Shown: piece after piece, positions 9,457-20,111 of the stretch | Layout of the letters: each line of letters opens with the position of its first letter | How positions within the stretch are numbered: the stretch's first letter is position 1 | Assembly (NCBI RefSeq): GCF_019285775.1 | Contig: NZ_CP079105.1 | Location: 3,100,001 to 3,164,000 of the forward strand | DNA length: 64,000 bases | Direction: 5' to 3' | From: Skermania piniformis | GTDB taxonomy: Bacteria > Actinomycetota > Actinomycetes > Mycobacteriales > Mycobacteriaceae | Program-made: the position numbers and the translations under genes | Notes under the pieces: model-generated | Databases searched by the model: none | What the model was told of the DNA's origin: nothing | What the model saw: the letters and a program-made list of their open reading frames with translations, nothing else

Positions 9457-10016
9457 CCGCCCCCGCCCAACCACGCGACCAGATCGGCCCAGCTACCGGC
9501 CGCCCGGTCCCGCGCCGAGATCACGGTCACCGGTTCCGGCCAACCGATCCCGAGATCCCGATCGTCGTAGGCGACTGCGATGTCCTCGACCGGATCGTGC
9601 GGTCGGTCGATCCGGTAACACACGTCGGCGACCGCGGTCAGCGCTTGAAATCCATGCAGATATCCGGGCGGGACGTAGAGGGTGCGGAACCCGTCGTCGT
9701 CGAGGAGGAATGCCTGGTGCCGGCCGAAGGTGGGCGAGCCCGGCCGGATATCGACCAGCACGTCGTATACCGCGCCACGCGCACATCGAACCAACTTCGC
9801 TTCACCCCGACCGGCCCGTCCGTGCATTCCCCGCACCACCCCGCGCACCGAGCGCGACTGCGAATCCTGGACGAACGCCGCAGCGGCCCCCGGTCGGCCC
9901 AGATGGGCATCGAACGCCGTCGCGTCGAACGTCCGGGTGAACAGCCCCCGATCATCTCGAAAAGGTTGCGGAACAAGAACGATGACGTCGGCGAGCTCGG
10001 TGTGCTCGATCTGCAT
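9426..10016 (-). CDS. dTDP-4-dehydrorhamnose 3,5-epimerase-like cupin (RmlC paralog)
   Basis: A 196-residue cupin of the RmlC family. Seen: FRDDRGLFTRTFD, the catalytic His region SVRGVVRGMHGR, LVDIRPGSPTFGRH, and LYVPPGYLHGFQAL, the usual order. It would epimerise C3 and/or C5 of a 4-keto NDP-sugar. It differs from the canonical rmlC at 13373, so the two probably have different substrates. The ATG at 10016 matches the family's start. It runs convergently into the degenerate methyltransferase gene, overlapping by 31 nt, and is divergent from the aminotransferase. Confidence 0.8.
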   Translation of the reverse strand: MQIEHTELADVIVLVPQPFRDDRGLFTRTFDATAFDAHLGRPGAAAAFVQDSQSRSVRGVVRGMHGRAGRGEAKLVRCARGAVYDVLVDIRPGSPTFGRHQAFLLDDDGFRTLYVPPGYLHGFQALTAVADVCYRIDRPHDPVEDIAVAYDDRDLGIGWPEPVTVISARDRAAGSWADLVAWLGGGGHPGAAVRAR

Positions 10017-10072
10017 CGAGTCATGCTCGCACACCCGGTCGAACGCCCCCGCGGCACCGTCGCGATGTCGGC

Positions 10073-11431
10073 ATGACGACGCCGGGCCGCTCGTTCGCCA
10101 ACTCCGACCGCCTGCGGCAGCGACTGCACAACCTGATCCCGGGTGGGGCGCACACCTACGCACGGGGCGACGACCAGTACCCCGAGTTCCACGCTCCGGT
10201 GCTGAAGCGTGGTGCCGGAGCACGGGTATGGGATGTCGACGGCAACGAGTTCATCGAGTACGGCATCGGCCTCCGGTCGGTGACCCTGGGCCACGGATAC
10301 CGCCCGGTCCTCGACGCCGTCGCCACCGCGATCGCCGACGGACTCTCCTTCACCCGTCCGACCGAGCTGGAACTTGCTGCGGCAGAAGACTTTCTCCGGC
10401 TGGTGCCGACCGCCGAGATGGTCAAGTTCGCCAAGAACGGCTCGGACGCGACGACCGCGGCGGTACGGCTGGCCCGCGCGGTGACCGGATGCGAGCTGGT
10501 CGCGATCTGCGAGCAGCCGTTCTTCTCCACCGACGACTGGTTCATCGGCACCACCGCGATGTCCGCGGGTGTGCCGCCCAGCACCCGAACGGCGACACTG
10601 CAGTTCCGCTACAACGACGCCGATTCGCTGGCGGCAGTGCTCGCCGCGCACCCCGGTCAGGTTGCCTGCGTGCTGCTGGAGGCCGCCACCGCCACAGCCG
10701 AACCCGAACCCGGCTTCCTCGAGTCGGTGCGGGCGTTGTGCGATCGGTACGGTGCGCTGCTCGTGTTCGACGAGATCATCACCGGATTCCGCTGGTCCGA
10801 GCACGGGGCGCAGGCCGTGTATCGAGTAGCCCCCGATCTGTCGTGCTGGGGTAAGGCGATGGGCAACGGATTTCCGATTTCGGCACTGGCCGGCAAGCGC
10901 ACGTTCATGGACCTGGGCGGCTTGAATACCGATTCCGACCGGGTATTTCTCTTGTCCACCACACACGGCCCGGAGGCGGCGGGACTCGCTGCGTTCCGCG
11001 CAGTGGTACACGCGTACGACGTCGGTGACCCGATCGGACGCATGGAGACGGCCGGCCGGCGACTGGCCGCCGCGGTGAATGCGGCGGCAGCCGCCGCCGG
11101 GCTCGCCGACTACGTACAGGTGATCGGCCGGCCGGCGTGCCTGGTCTTCGTCACCCGCAACGCCGACGGTGTACCCGACCAGGCCTTTCGCACACTGTTA
11201 CTGCAGGGCCTGCTCTCCCACGGCGTGCTCGGCCAGTCGTTTGTGCTGTCCGCCGCACACACCGATGCAGATATTGCCGCCACCGTCGTCGCGGCCACCG
11301 CCGCGTTGCAGCCCTACCGGGCGGCGATCGACGCCGGCTCGGTAACCGGGCTGCTGCGCGGCCGACCGGTCGCTCCGGCGGTGCGCCGCACAGCAGCGCC
11401 CCGGCGCCTGATCCGAGACCCGACACCATGA
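10073..11431 (+). CDS. Class III (GSA-type) PLP aminotransferase
   Basis: A 452-residue fold-type I aminotransferase like glutamate-1-semialdehyde aminomutase. Seen: LIPGGAHTYARGDDQYPEF near the N-terminus, the cofactor phosphate contact KNGSDATTAAVRLAR, the Asp contact LLVFDEIITGFRW, and the PLP lysine in CWGKAMGNGFPISALAG. Class III enzymes of this sort occur in sugar and nonulosonic-acid loci. Here it may add the amino group to a keto-sugar or make a small amino-acid decoration. It is unlikely to be the tetrapyrrole HemL because of context. It ends 9 bp before the convergent GNAT gene. Confidence 0.8.
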   Translation: MTTPGRSFANSDRLRQRLHNLIPGGAHTYARGDDQYPEFHAPVLKRGAGARVWDVDGNEFIEYGIGLRSVTLGHGYRPVLDAVATAIADGLSFTRPTELELAAAEDFLRLVPTAEMVKFAKNGSDATTAAVRLARAVTGCELVAICEQPFFSTDDWFIGTTAMSAGVPPSTRTATLQFRYNDADSLAAVLAAHPGQVACVLLEAATATAEPEPGFLESVRALCDRYGALLVFDEIITGFRWSEHGAQAVYRVAPDLSCWGKAMGNGFPISALAGKRTFMDLGGLNTDSDRVFLLSTTHGPEAAGLAAFRAVVHAYDVGDPIGRMETAGRRLAAAVNAAAAAAGLADYVQVIGRPACLVFVTRNADGVPDQAFRTLLLQGLLSHGVLGQSFVLSAAHTDADIAATVVAATAALQPYRAAIDAGSVTGLLRGRPVAPAVRRTAAPRRLIRDPTP

Positions 11432-11440
11432 TTCGGGGAG

Positions 11441-12175
11441 CTACTCGGCCGTAGCAGCCGTCCCGGTCCACCGGTCGACGGTCAGCGCCCACAGCAGACA
11501 ATCCCGCCGTCGGCCGGCCGCCGCCAGGTAACTCGTCATCGTGCCCTCGCAGACGAAGTCGAGACGGCGAATGAGCCGAAGCATCGGCTCGTTCGCCGGA
11601 TCGATCGGCGCGACGATCCGGCTCAGCCCGAGTTCGGCGAAAGCGAAATCCACCATGGCACCGATCGCCGTGGTCGCGACGCCCCGCCGGCCCCACTGTT
11701 CGCTCAGCCAACCACCGATCTCGCCTCGACCGTCGGCGGCCTCGACCCAGAGGCTGCACTGGCCGACCAGCGTGCCGTCGATATCGACCACCCACTCGTA
11801 GGCCGTTCCGGTTCGTGCCCGAGACCAGGCATCCAGACAGTGCCGCGCCCACACCCGGTCGCTGTGCCGGCGCGCCCAGTCACCTCCGTCGGACACCCAG
11901 AAACTTTCGATCCGTGCCTGATCGCGCAGTCGGATCCGCCGCCAGTCCGGGCCGTCGGCGAACCGGGGCATCCGCAAGGTGACCACGATCCCGTCCGGCC
12001 CGGTCCGATTCGGGACTGCCCGATTCAGGACTATGCGATCGGATCGGTGCCGTAGGTCGCCGACGGTCCGTCTGATCGGCCGGGTGTAGTAGGCCGCCAT
12101 CGCCACCGTCGTGGCGGCCAGCCGCTGTGCCCGTCGCGCGCGTCCGGGGCTTTCGATCACGTCGTCCGCCGACAT
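11441..12175 (-). CDS. GNAT N-acetyltransferase, RimJ/RimL type
   Basis: A 244-residue acetyl-CoA-dependent acyltransferase. The first about 70 residues are a basic leader. Then come LRMPRFADGPDWRRIRLRD, YEWVVDIDGTLVGQCSLWV, and the acetyl-CoA loop WGRRGVATTAIGAMVDFAF, followed by LSRIVAPIDPANEPMLRLI (the N-P-x-S-like region). In this locus it could acetylate an aminosugar made by the neighbouring aminotransferase; a RimJ-like protein acetylase is equally possible from sequence. It is divergent from rmlB across a 138-bp gap. Confidence 0.75.
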   Translation of the reverse strand: MSADDVIESPGRARRAQRLAATTVAMAAYYTRPIRRTVGDLRHRSDRIVLNRAVPNRTGPDGIVVTLRMPRFADGPDWRRIRLRDQARIESFWVSDGGDWARRHSDRVWARHCLDAWSRARTGTAYEWVVDIDGTLVGQCSLWVEAADGRGEIGGWLSEQWGRRGVATTAIGAMVDFAFAELGLSRIVAPIDPANEPMLRLIRRLDFVCEGTMTSYLAAAGRRRDCLLWALTVDRWTGTAATAE

Positions 12176-12195
12176 CGCCTCTCCTCACGCCATTC

Positions 12196-12214
12196 GTCGC
12201 AAGGTCGCTGCGAC
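12196..12214. promoter_or_regulatory. Inverted repeat GTCGCA-N7-TGCGAC in the GNAT/rmlB divergent gap
   Basis: A perfect 6-bp inverted repeat (12196-12201 and 12209-12214) with a 7-bp spacer sits between the divergent starts of the GNAT gene and rmlB. A regulator site is possible; nothing in the sequence names the regulator. Confidence 0.25.
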
Positions 12215-12289
12215 ATGAGGCCCCGAATATCGATGGTGCCACAGATCGGTCACCGAACTGTGAAAGCGAGTCACCGGGCGGCCGGGTAA

Positions 12290-13345
<1,056 letters not shown>

Positions 13346-13372
13346 GCCGGACGGCCGCGACCGGGCAACACC

Positions 13373-13945
13373 TCAGTGGAGCGCGAATGCCTCCGCCAAG
13401 CCCGGCGCGGCCGCATCTTTCGCCGAACGTAGAAATTCCAGCGGCCGGCCGTCCCGGCCCACGGTCGGCCAATCGATGCCGATCTCCGGGTCGAATGCAT
13501 CCAGGTCCCGGTCGAGTTCCGGGGTGTACTCCAGCGAGCACAGGTACATGATCGTCGAACCGTCTTCCAACGACAGCACGGCGTGCCCGAGGCCGGAGCT
13601 CAGGTACACGGCGCGGCGGTCGACGTCGTCCAACAGCACGCTGTCCCACCGCCCGAAGGTCGGCGAGCCGGGCCGTAGGTCGACCACGACGTCGAGGAAC
13701 GCTCCGCGCACACAGGTCACGTACTTGGCCTGGCCGGGTGGATCCTCGGTGTAGTGGATGCCACGGAGCACGCCGGCCGCCGACACCGAGCAGTTCGCCT
13801 GCAGCAACTCGAGCGGGGCACCGACCGCAGCGTCGAATTCGGACGCCTTGAACCACTCGAAGAACCGGCCGCGATCGTCGCCGAACTGCTGCGGAGTGAA
13901 CTCCCATGCCCCCGCGAGCGCGAGCGGCCGTACCTGCACTGTCAC
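13373..13945 (-). CDS. rmlC: dTDP-4-dehydrorhamnose 3,5-epimerase
   Basis: Third step of dTDP-rhamnose synthesis, 190 residues. It closely follows the mycobacterial RmlC sequence: NCSVSAAGVLRGIHYTED with the catalytic His, QAKYVTCVRGAFLDVVVDL, RPGSPTFGRWDSVLLDD, and GLGHAVLSLEDGSTIMYLC. The start is GTG at 13945, sharing one base with the rmlA stop (TAGTG), so it is translated right after rmlA. Last gene of a five-gene minus-strand operon, convergent with rmlB 27 bp away. No rmlD is present in the window. Confidence 0.94.
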   Translation of the reverse strand: MTVQVRPLALAGAWEFTPQQFGDDRGRFFEWFKASEFDAAVGAPLELLQANCSVSAAGVLRGIHYTEDPPGQAKYVTCVRGAFLDVVVDLRPGSPTFGRWDSVLLDDVDRRAVYLSSGLGHAVLSLEDGSTIMYLCSLEYTPELDRDLDAFDPEIGIDWPTVGRDGRPLEFLRSAKDAAAPGLAEAFALH

Positions 13946-14817
13946 TATTTGCCTTCCCTGGTAAGGAGATTCAACAAGTACGTGCCGTAGCCGGACTTCA
14001 CCAACTCCTCTGCCCGAGCGCGTAGCTCGTCGTCGCCGATGAAGCCTCGACGCCAGGCCACCTCCTCGGGCACCCCGATCCGCAGGCCTTGGCGCTGTTC
14101 GATGGTCCGGACGTACGTCCCGGCATCGAGCAGCGAATCGACGGTTCCGGTATCCAACCAGGCGGTACCGCGGGGCAGCACCTCGACCTGCAGCCGCCCC
14201 TGCTCCAGGTAGGTGCGATTCACGTCGGTGATCTCCAGTTCACCCCGATCGGACGGCTTCAGGTCGGCGGCGATCTCGAGCACGTCGTTGTCGTAGAAGT
14301 ACAGGCCGGGCACGGCATAGTTGGACACCGGTTCAGCCGGCTTCTCGACCAGCGACACCGGCCGGCCGGCCGGGTCGATCTCGACCACACCGTACCGTTC
14401 CGGGTCCGATACCCAGTAGGCGAAAACCGCACCGCCATCGATGTCTTCGAACCTTTTCAGCTGCGTCCCCAAGCGCGGGCCGTAGAAGATGTTGTCGCCC
14501 AGGATCAATGCCACCGACTCGGTGCCCACGTGGTCGCGGCCGAGCAGAAACGCACTGGCCAGGCCGTCCGCGACCGGCTGCACGGTGTAGCTGATCGAGA
14601 CACCGAAACGACTGCCGTCGCCGAGCAACCGGGAAAACGACGGGCCGTCCGCAGGAGTGGTGATGATCAGGATGTCTCGGATACCGGCCAGGATCAGAGT
14701 GGACAGCGGATAGTAGATCATCGGCTTGTCGTACACCGGCACGAGCTGCTTGCTGACCCCGTAGGTGATCGGGTGCAGCCGCGACCCCGTGCCGGCAGCC
14801 AGGATGATGCCCCGCAT
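13945..14817 (-). CDS. rmlA: Glucose-1-phosphate thymidylyltransferase
   Basis: First step of dTDP-rhamnose synthesis, joining glucose-1-phosphate and dTTP, 290 residues. Seen: [18 protein letters not shown] (the signature loop; the family usually reads AGG-x-GTRL, here AAGTGSRL), [31 protein letters not shown] with the metal Asp, [20 protein letters not shown] and [19 protein letters not shown]. The ATG at 14817 has AGGAGAG upstream. Co-directional with rmlC and the glycosyltransferases. Confidence 0.95.
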   Translation of the reverse strand: MRGIILAAGTGSRLHPITYGVSKQLVPVYDKPMIYYPLSTLILAGIRDILIITTPADGPSFSRLLGDGSRFGVSISYTVQPVADGLASAFLLGRDHVGTESVALILGDNIFYGPRLGTQLKRFEDIDGGAVFAYWVSDPERYGVVEIDPAGRPVSLVEKPAEPVSNYAVPGLYFYDNDVLEIAADLKPSDRGELEITDVNRTYLEQGRLQVEVLPRGTAWLDTGTVDSLLDAGTYVRTIEQRQGLRIGVPEEVAWRRGFIGDDELRARAEELVKSGYGTYLLNLLTREGK

Positions 14818-14864
14818 GACCTGCTCTCCTGTCGTTGGTGAAAGGGCTTCGGTGAAAGAGCGTT

Positions 14865-15923
14865 TCAGCTACGGCGGCCGAACAGCCGGTTACCGGGATA
14901 TTCGGCGATCACGCCGTCGAGCACGCGGCCCAACACCGGCCCGGCGACGTCGACCGCGAATCGGCGCTGAAACTCCTTCTCCGCGATGGCGCCGCGGCGG
15001 GCCGCTTCCTCCGGGTCGGCCAACTCGTCGAATACCCGCGTCAGCGCGTCGACGTCGTCGACCGGCAGCGCCGGCTCACCGGCCGGCTGGAACTCGGGCA
15101 ACGCACCCTGATCGGACACGATCGGCGCCACACCCAGCTGCATGGCGAGCACCTGCACCCCGCTCTGGGTGGCAACCCGGTAATGCACCAGCGAACCCTT
15201 CGCCGCGCTCATCGGCGCGATGACGTCGTCGTAGGAGTACTTACCCTTGATCCACCGGACATGTTCACCCGGCTCGATCGGCATCGTGCCGTCCCCGATC
15301 AGCACCAGGTCGTCGCCCTGCCACCCGGGACCGGAGACATGCCGTTGCCACGCACGGAATATGACATCGAGGTTCTTGTATTCGTTGAGTCGGCCCACCA
15401 GGACGAAATCGTGCCGATCCGCAGCCGGCACGAACGGGGGTACCCGATGTGGATCGAGATCGCTGGTGAGCGGCACCACCGCATCCGCCCCGACCGCGTC
15501 GGCCACATACGAACTGAACGACACGGTCCGCTTCGCCCGCGCATTCCAGGTGTCGAAAACCGCACGGTCCCACAACGGCCGCTCTTCCGACGCATCGTGC
15601 GGCCGGTCGTCGTGCACCAGGTTGACCCGGGGCGCGAGCCCGGCAAACGCGATCCACCGAGGATCGAGCACGATCTCGGTGATCACCACGTCCGGGTGGA
15701 ACTTCCGAGCCCGGCGCAGCGCCGCGAAATAGGGACGCCAGGTCTCCAGATGGTGTGGACGCGGGTTGAGCACCCACTCGTAGTCGCGCGCCGCGTCCGA
15801 CTCCGGATGGTTGTTCGAGGTGACCAGCACGACATCGAAATCGAGCGCGCGCAACGACTCCACGTAGACCCGGGCCAGCGGTCGCATCCAGGGCGACAGC
15901 CAGAGCACTCGTCCACGAGACAT
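14865..15923 (-). CDS. Glycosyltransferase, GT4-like
   Basis: A 352-residue GT-B glycosyltransferase. N-terminal half: [19 protein letters not shown] and [13 protein letters not shown], with [15 protein letters not shown] as the likely acceptor side. C-terminal nucleotide half: [20 protein letters not shown], then [24 protein letters not shown], where the usual GT4 E-x7-E motif is not clear. It probably adds one sugar to the lipid-linked repeat unit at the inner membrane face. It begins 3 nt after the GT2 gene and is followed by rmlA, so a rhamnosyl or modified-sugar donor is plausible but unproven. Confidence 0.78.
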   Translation of the reverse strand: MSRGRVLWLSPWMRPLARVYVESLRALDFDVVLVTSNNHPESDAARDYEWVLNPRPHHLETWRPYFAALRRARKFHPDVVITEIVLDPRWIAFAGLAPRVNLVHDDRPHDASEERPLWDRAVFDTWNARAKRTVSFSSYVADAVGADAVVPLTSDLDPHRVPPFVPAADRHDFVLVGRLNEYKNLDVIFRAWQRHVSGPGWQGDDLVLIGDGTMPIEPGEHVRWIKGKYSYDDVIAPMSAAKGSLVHYRVATQSGVQVLAMQLGVAPIVSDQGALPEFQPAGEPALPVDDVDALTRVFDELADPEEAARRGAIAEKEFQRRFAVDVAGPVLGRVLDGVIAEYPGNRLFGRRS

Positions 15924-15926
15924 TGA

Positions 15927-17240
15927 TCAACCCACCTTTCGGATAGCCGCTTCGTATGCCTCGACGAGTGCGTCGGGCGCCAGATCACCGGTCACCAGGT
16001 CGTCGGCGAGCCGGACCGGCGTGTCCGATTCCGCCAACCAACGCCGATACTGCCGGCCTACCCGCCACCCGGTGGCGAAAGCGCGCTCGGCACCACCGCC
16101 ACCGGCGATCAGCAGGGCCGGACCGGAATGCAGTGGCGCGATCGGCGACCACCACGGCAGCCGGATCAATCGGATCGAGTGCGGCACGTCGCCTACCTGT
16201 AGCCCGAGCCGCCGCAGACAGACCAACTGCACCTGGTGGCCGCGGCGGTCCAACTCGATCGCCGCCGCGACCCGCCGCCGGTCGGTCACCTCGTCGGCCA
16301 GACTTCCCACGACGATCACGACGGTCGGTGGGTCGCCCGGCCCGGACCCGCCGCCCCGCCGCAGTCGATCGACCGCGGACCGCCCCGCGAGGTATACCTC
16401 GGAGCGGCGGCGCCCGTAGTGCTGCTCCAGATTCAGCGCGATGTTTGCCTGTAGCAGGTCTTTCGAGCGCGAACCAGCCGTCGGGTCGGTGGCGACGGTG
16501 CCGTGCCCGGCGTGCTCGATGCCCGCATCCGAGGTGAGCAGCAGCCGCCATCCGGCGGCCCGGGCACGATGCTGCCAGTCGGACTCCTCGCCGTAGAGGA
16601 AATAGTCTTCGTCGAACGCACCCAGCGCATCCCAGGCATCACGGCTGATCGCCAGGCACGCCCCGGTCAGGTAGCCGTCGACCTCACGCGGTGGCTCGCC
16701 GTAGAGATCGGACAAGGGGGTGCCGCGGAGCCGCTCACCCAGCCGGGTGCTGGTCACCAGGGTCCGGATCAGCCCACGGCGGCGATGCGCGACATCCCAC
16801 GGCCGGCTGGCACCCGAGCCCGGATCTCCATGGATCTGCGGCGCAGCCGCTGCCACGTCACCCATCGCGAGCGCCGCTCGAGTGGCGTCCAGCGGACCGA
16901 GCAGGACGGCATCCGGATTCAGCAGGAGCAGATCGTGCCCGGGCGCTCGACGGGCCAACGCATTGACCCCGGCCGCGAACCCGATGTTCTTCTCCCCGAC
17001 GTGCCAACCCACCCACGGGTAGCGCGGCGCCAGCGCTGCTACCTCGGGCCGGTCCGGACCGGAGTTGTCCCACACCAGGGTTCGCACGTCGCCCAGTTGC
17101 TCACGAACCGAATCCAGGCAGGCACAGAGATCGTCGGCATTGCGATAAGCGACGACCAACACGGCCAGCGGGCGGCGACCCGGGGTAACCGAAGCCGAAA
17201 AATCCGGCGAATGCTCGGACTCGACACGCGCACCAGTCAA
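15927..17240 (-). CDS. Glycosyltransferase family 2 with extra C-terminal domain
   Basis: A 437-residue protein. Residues about 25-280 form a GT2 (rhamnosyltransferase-like) domain: LAVLVVAYRNADDLCACLDS, NIGFAAGVNALARR, LLLLNPDAVLL (DxD-type region), YLTGACLAISRDAWDALGAF and DEDYFLYGEESDWQHRA, which has the acceptor-side ED pair. Residues about 320-437 are a separate region with VVIVVGSLADEV and GPALLIAGGGGAERAFATGW that I do not recognise. Start is TTG at 17240, overlapping the flippase stop as TTGA, with GGAGG upstream. In GT2 enzymes of actinobacteria such an architecture often serves rhamnose transfer. Confidence 0.8.
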   Translation of the reverse strand: MTGARVESEHSPDFSASVTPGRRPLAVLVVAYRNADDLCACLDSVREQLGDVRTLVWDNSGPDRPEVAALAPRYPWVGWHVGEKNIGFAAGVNALARRAPGHDLLLLNPDAVLLGPLDATRAALAMGDVAAAAPQIHGDPGSGASRPWDVAHRRRGLIRTLVTSTRLGERLRGTPLSDLYGEPPREVDGYLTGACLAISRDAWDALGAFDEDYFLYGEESDWQHRARAAGWRLLLTSDAGIEHAGHGTVATDPTAGSRSKDLLQANIALNLEQHYGRRRSEVYLAGRSAVDRLRRGGGSGPGDPPTVVIVVGSLADEVTDRRRVAAAIELDRRGHQVQLVCLRRLGLQVGDVPHSIRLIRLPWWSPIAPLHSGPALLIAGGGGAERAFATGWRVGRQYRRWLAESDTPVRLADDLVTGDLAPDALVEAYEAAIRKVG

Positions 17241-18757
17241 CGACTTGCCTCCACCGAAGAATCGTCCTCGGCGTCTGCGTTCCTGGCCATCATCTGCCGG
17301 ACGACGCCGAGCTTGACCGGGCCGATCACAAGGTTCGAGATCAGATATATGCCCGCGGCACAGGCTACCACGACCAGGACCGGCAGCAGATCCCGAAGAA
17401 GGTATGCAACCGCCGCACTGGCCAATACCGACGGCAACAATCTGAGCATATACAGCCACGACATCCGGAACGGGCTGCGGCGACTCAACCGCCAGGAGAC
17501 CACCAACAAGCCGATGACCTCGCTGGTGCACAAGGCCATACCGGCGCCGACCGCGCCGAATCGGCCGGCCAGGATGAAGTTGAGCGCGATGTTGGCCGCC
17601 AGATTCGCCACGTTCAGCCGGAGCAGGAACGCCTGGTCGTGCGCGGCGAACACGGCTTGACTGATCACCGACGTGAGGAACGAGACCGCCACCGCCACAC
17701 AGAGCAGCGACAATGTCGGAGCGCCGTCGGCGACGAACTCCGACGATCCGATCAGCTCGACGATGTGTGGCGACAGCAACGAACCGATCACCGCGATCGG
17801 CACGCCGATGAACAACATCGCCTCGACTCCGCGCTCGACGAAGCGAGCGAACGCGTCGCGGTCTCGCGCGAACAAGCTGGTCGTGGTGGACAACGTGGAC
17901 GACAGATAGAAGGTGGAGACCGCGGTCACGGTGAACGCGAGCGAATAGGCCAGGCCGTAGACACCGACCTGCTCCGAGGTACTCACCAGACTCAGGATCA
18001 CCCCGTCCGCTCGCCAATACGCGATCGCGATGATCAAAACGAGCGTCTGCGAAGCGCTTTCGCTCAGCAACTGGACACTCTCGGACCAGGACAGGATCGG
18101 TCGCACATCGATGATCCGGCGTGCGGCGACATACTGGATGACCAGCTGCGCGGCCGGCGGCGCCAACTGAACCACCGCGAACCACACCACGTCGGCGTGG
18201 TAATACACCAAGAACACGGTTGCGCCGAGCGAGATCAGACGACCGGCCAGATCGGCTGCAGCCACCGCGCGAAACTTCACGTAAGCCAAGAACACCGGCT
18301 CGAAACATGACGCGAGGGTGGTCACGGTCAGCCCGGCCGAGATGATGAGCAACATCTGGGTCACTTCGTCGGACCCGCGATAGACCAGCCACCCCGTCTG
18401 CGCCGTCAGCGCCGCCAGCGGCAACGAATAGACCACCGAGATACCGATGTTCACCCGGACCAGGCGCTCCAGGTTGCCGCCGCCGCCGGTCGCCCGGCGG
18501 ACGATGACCGCGCCGATACCGAGCTCGGTAAGGCTCGCCCACAAGCCGACGAACACGATCGCAGTGGTGAGGTGACCGTAGGACTCCGGCCCCAGGTAGC
18601 GGGTGGTGAGCGCGACGGTCACCATCGAGGCCGCCATGCCCAGACCGCGAGTACCCAGCTGAACAGCAAAAGCTTCGGCCATACTGCGTTTGGAGGCCGG
18701 ACCCAGCGTCACGTGCCCGTTGACACTGCTATGGTCGCGACTCGAGCCATTGGACAT
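17237..18757 (-). CDS. Wzx-like polysaccharide flippase (MOP superfamily)
   Basis: A 506-residue multi-spanning membrane protein, about 12-14 hydrophobic segments, like oligosaccharide flippases that move lipid-linked repeat units across the membrane. Seen: MAEAFAVQLGTRGLGMAASM, RYLGPESYGHLTTAIVFVG (typical Wzx N-terminal pattern), FEPVFLAYVKFRAVAAADLA and VFAAHDQAFLLRLNVANLAA. The chosen start is ATG at 18757. A longer frame to 18886 exists but would overlap the divergent glycosyltransferase start at 18799. First gene of the minus-strand operon flippase-GT2-GT4-rmlA-rmlC. Confidence 0.85.
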   Translation of the reverse strand: MSNGSSRDHSSVNGHVTLGPASKRSMAEAFAVQLGTRGLGMAASMVTVALTTRYLGPESYGHLTTAIVFVGLWASLTELGIGAVIVRRATGGGGNLERLVRVNIGISVVYSLPLAALTAQTGWLVYRGSDEVTQMLLIISAGLTVTTLASCFEPVFLAYVKFRAVAAADLAGRLISLGATVFLVYYHADVVWFAVVQLAPPAAQLVIQYVAARRIIDVRPILSWSESVQLLSESASQTLVLIIAIAYWRADGVILSLVSTSEQVGVYGLAYSLAFTVTAVSTFYLSSTLSTTTSLFARDRDAFARFVERGVEAMLFIGVPIAVIGSLLSPHIVELIGSSEFVADGAPTLSLLCVAVAVSFLTSVISQAVFAAHDQAFLLRLNVANLAANIALNFILAGRFGAVGAGMALCTSEVIGLLVVSWRLSRRSPFRMSWLYMLRLLPSVLASAAVAYLLRDLLPVLVVVACAAGIYLISNLVIGPVKLGVVRQMMARNADAEDDSSVEASR

Positions 18758-18798
18758 CGGCCGTTCGGGGGCCTGTCGCAAAAGATAGGATTCAGCCG

Positions 18799-19860
18799 AT
18801 GCGAATCTACGTCCCACTCGCGTCGGGCTTATCAGCCCAACGCTGGGCCGAACGCCACTGTCGTGGCGAGGTTCCCGATATGTCACCGTACGGCCTCCAC
18901 AAACTCGGACGTTTCGGCGACGAAATCGAATTCGGGACGAACGAATTCGATCGCGTCACGCGGATCGTTGCTGCATCTTTGCGCCGCACCACGGGCGGCC
19001 TCGAACTTGCAGAAGACGTCGTACGCCGGGCCCGATATGGCAGGCGCAACGACACCGATGTCGTTCTTGCCTACGACGAGCGTACCGGGCTGCCTGCTCT
19101 TCTCCTGCCAGCACACCCCCGAGTACCGGTAGCAACCGGAATCGGCTGGCTGACCACCCGCGCACGCACTCCGTGGCTACAGGCGCGCCTGGCGGCCCGG
19201 AGCCTGCCGGCCGCGGCAGCCGTGTGGGCACAGTCCCGGCCGGTGCTGCCGATCATCGGCCGGGAGTGGTCGGTCGGCACATCACGACTGCATTACATCC
19301 CACTCGGCATCGATGCCGAGTTCTACACCGAACAAGACGAGCCGGACGAGCCAGGCGTGATCGTCAGCGCCGGGGAGGACCGCTACCGGGATCACGATCT
19401 CCTGATCGAAGCCGTCCGACGAGTGCGCGGAAACCATCGAGCAACCCTTCGTCTGGCGACCAGCATCAAGGTCGTTCTTCCGCCCGAACTGGGCATTCTG
19501 TACACCGGCCGGCTCGACGGCCGGATCCGGAACTGGTACCGGCAAGCAAGCGTGGTCGCGATCGCGCTGCACCCGACGGTCACCGGGTCCGGCCTGACCG
19601 TCGCACTGGAGGCGATGGCCAGTCGCCGCGCGGTGGTGATGACCGACAATCCCGGCGTATCGGACTATGTCCGACATGGAATCACCGGGTTGCTGGTCCC
19701 CCCCGGCGATCCGGCTGCATTCGCCCGGGCGATCGACGAGCTGTTGACCGACGACGACCGACGCGCGGCGATGGGCGCCGCTGCTGCGGCCGCGGTGCGC
19801 ACCCACTTCACTACCGACCACATGGCCGAATCACTGGCGAAAATGCTGAACTCGATATGA
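18799..19860 (+). CDS. Glycosyltransferase family 4
   Basis: A 353-residue GT-B enzyme. The N-terminal acceptor half has RIYVPLASGLSAQRWAERHC and VVLAYDERTGLPALLLPAH. The C-terminal half has LHYIPLGIDAEFY, VIVSAGEDRYRDHDLLIEAV (usual G-R-L replaced by G-E-D), and GSGLTVALEAMAS with the E-x7-E type nucleotide contact, then RRAVVMTDNPGVSDYV and GLLVPPGDPAAFARAI. It is divergent from the flippase (42 bp apart), so the two promoters must share that space. Confidence 0.85.
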   Translation: MRIYVPLASGLSAQRWAERHCRGEVPDMSPYGLHKLGRFGDEIEFGTNEFDRVTRIVAASLRRTTGGLELAEDVVRRARYGRRNDTDVVLAYDERTGLPALLLPAHPRVPVATGIGWLTTRARTPWLQARLAARSLPAAAAVWAQSRPVLPIIGREWSVGTSRLHYIPLGIDAEFYTEQDEPDEPGVIVSAGEDRYRDHDLLIEAVRRVRGNHRATLRLATSIKVVLPPELGILYTGRLDGRIRNWYRQASVVAIALHPTVTGSGLTVALEAMASRRAVVMTDNPGVSDYVRHGITGLLVPPGDPAAFARAIDELLTDDDRRAAMGAAAAAAVRTHFTTDHMAESLAKMLNSI

Positions 19861-20111
19861 ATCGGCCCGTCGACAGATGCATCGACCGGTGACATCCGGT
19901 AACTTCACCGTAGCTCGCCGCAGTAGCGCAAGTACCGTGGACTCTGTCAGAGTAGAACATCGAGTCTCGAAATCGGACAGAAACATACTTCTGGTTGGTA
20001 ACGCGTTTACAACAGCGACCCTCGTCGGCGCGGGTTTGCGCAGCACCGAGATGGCACAACAGCAGCAGACAGCACTTGCCCGATCCCGCCAGCTACTGAC
20101 AGGAATCGACA

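Noticed and set aside
10073-11431. Calling the class III aminotransferase HemL
   Set aside because: The fold family is shared, but the sugar-locus context and the absence of other tetrapyrrole genes favour a sugar or decoration aminotransferase.
18758-18886. Upstream extension of the flippase to 18886
   Set aside because: It would overlap the start of the divergent glycosyltransferase (18799), and the added residues do not resemble a flippase N-terminus.
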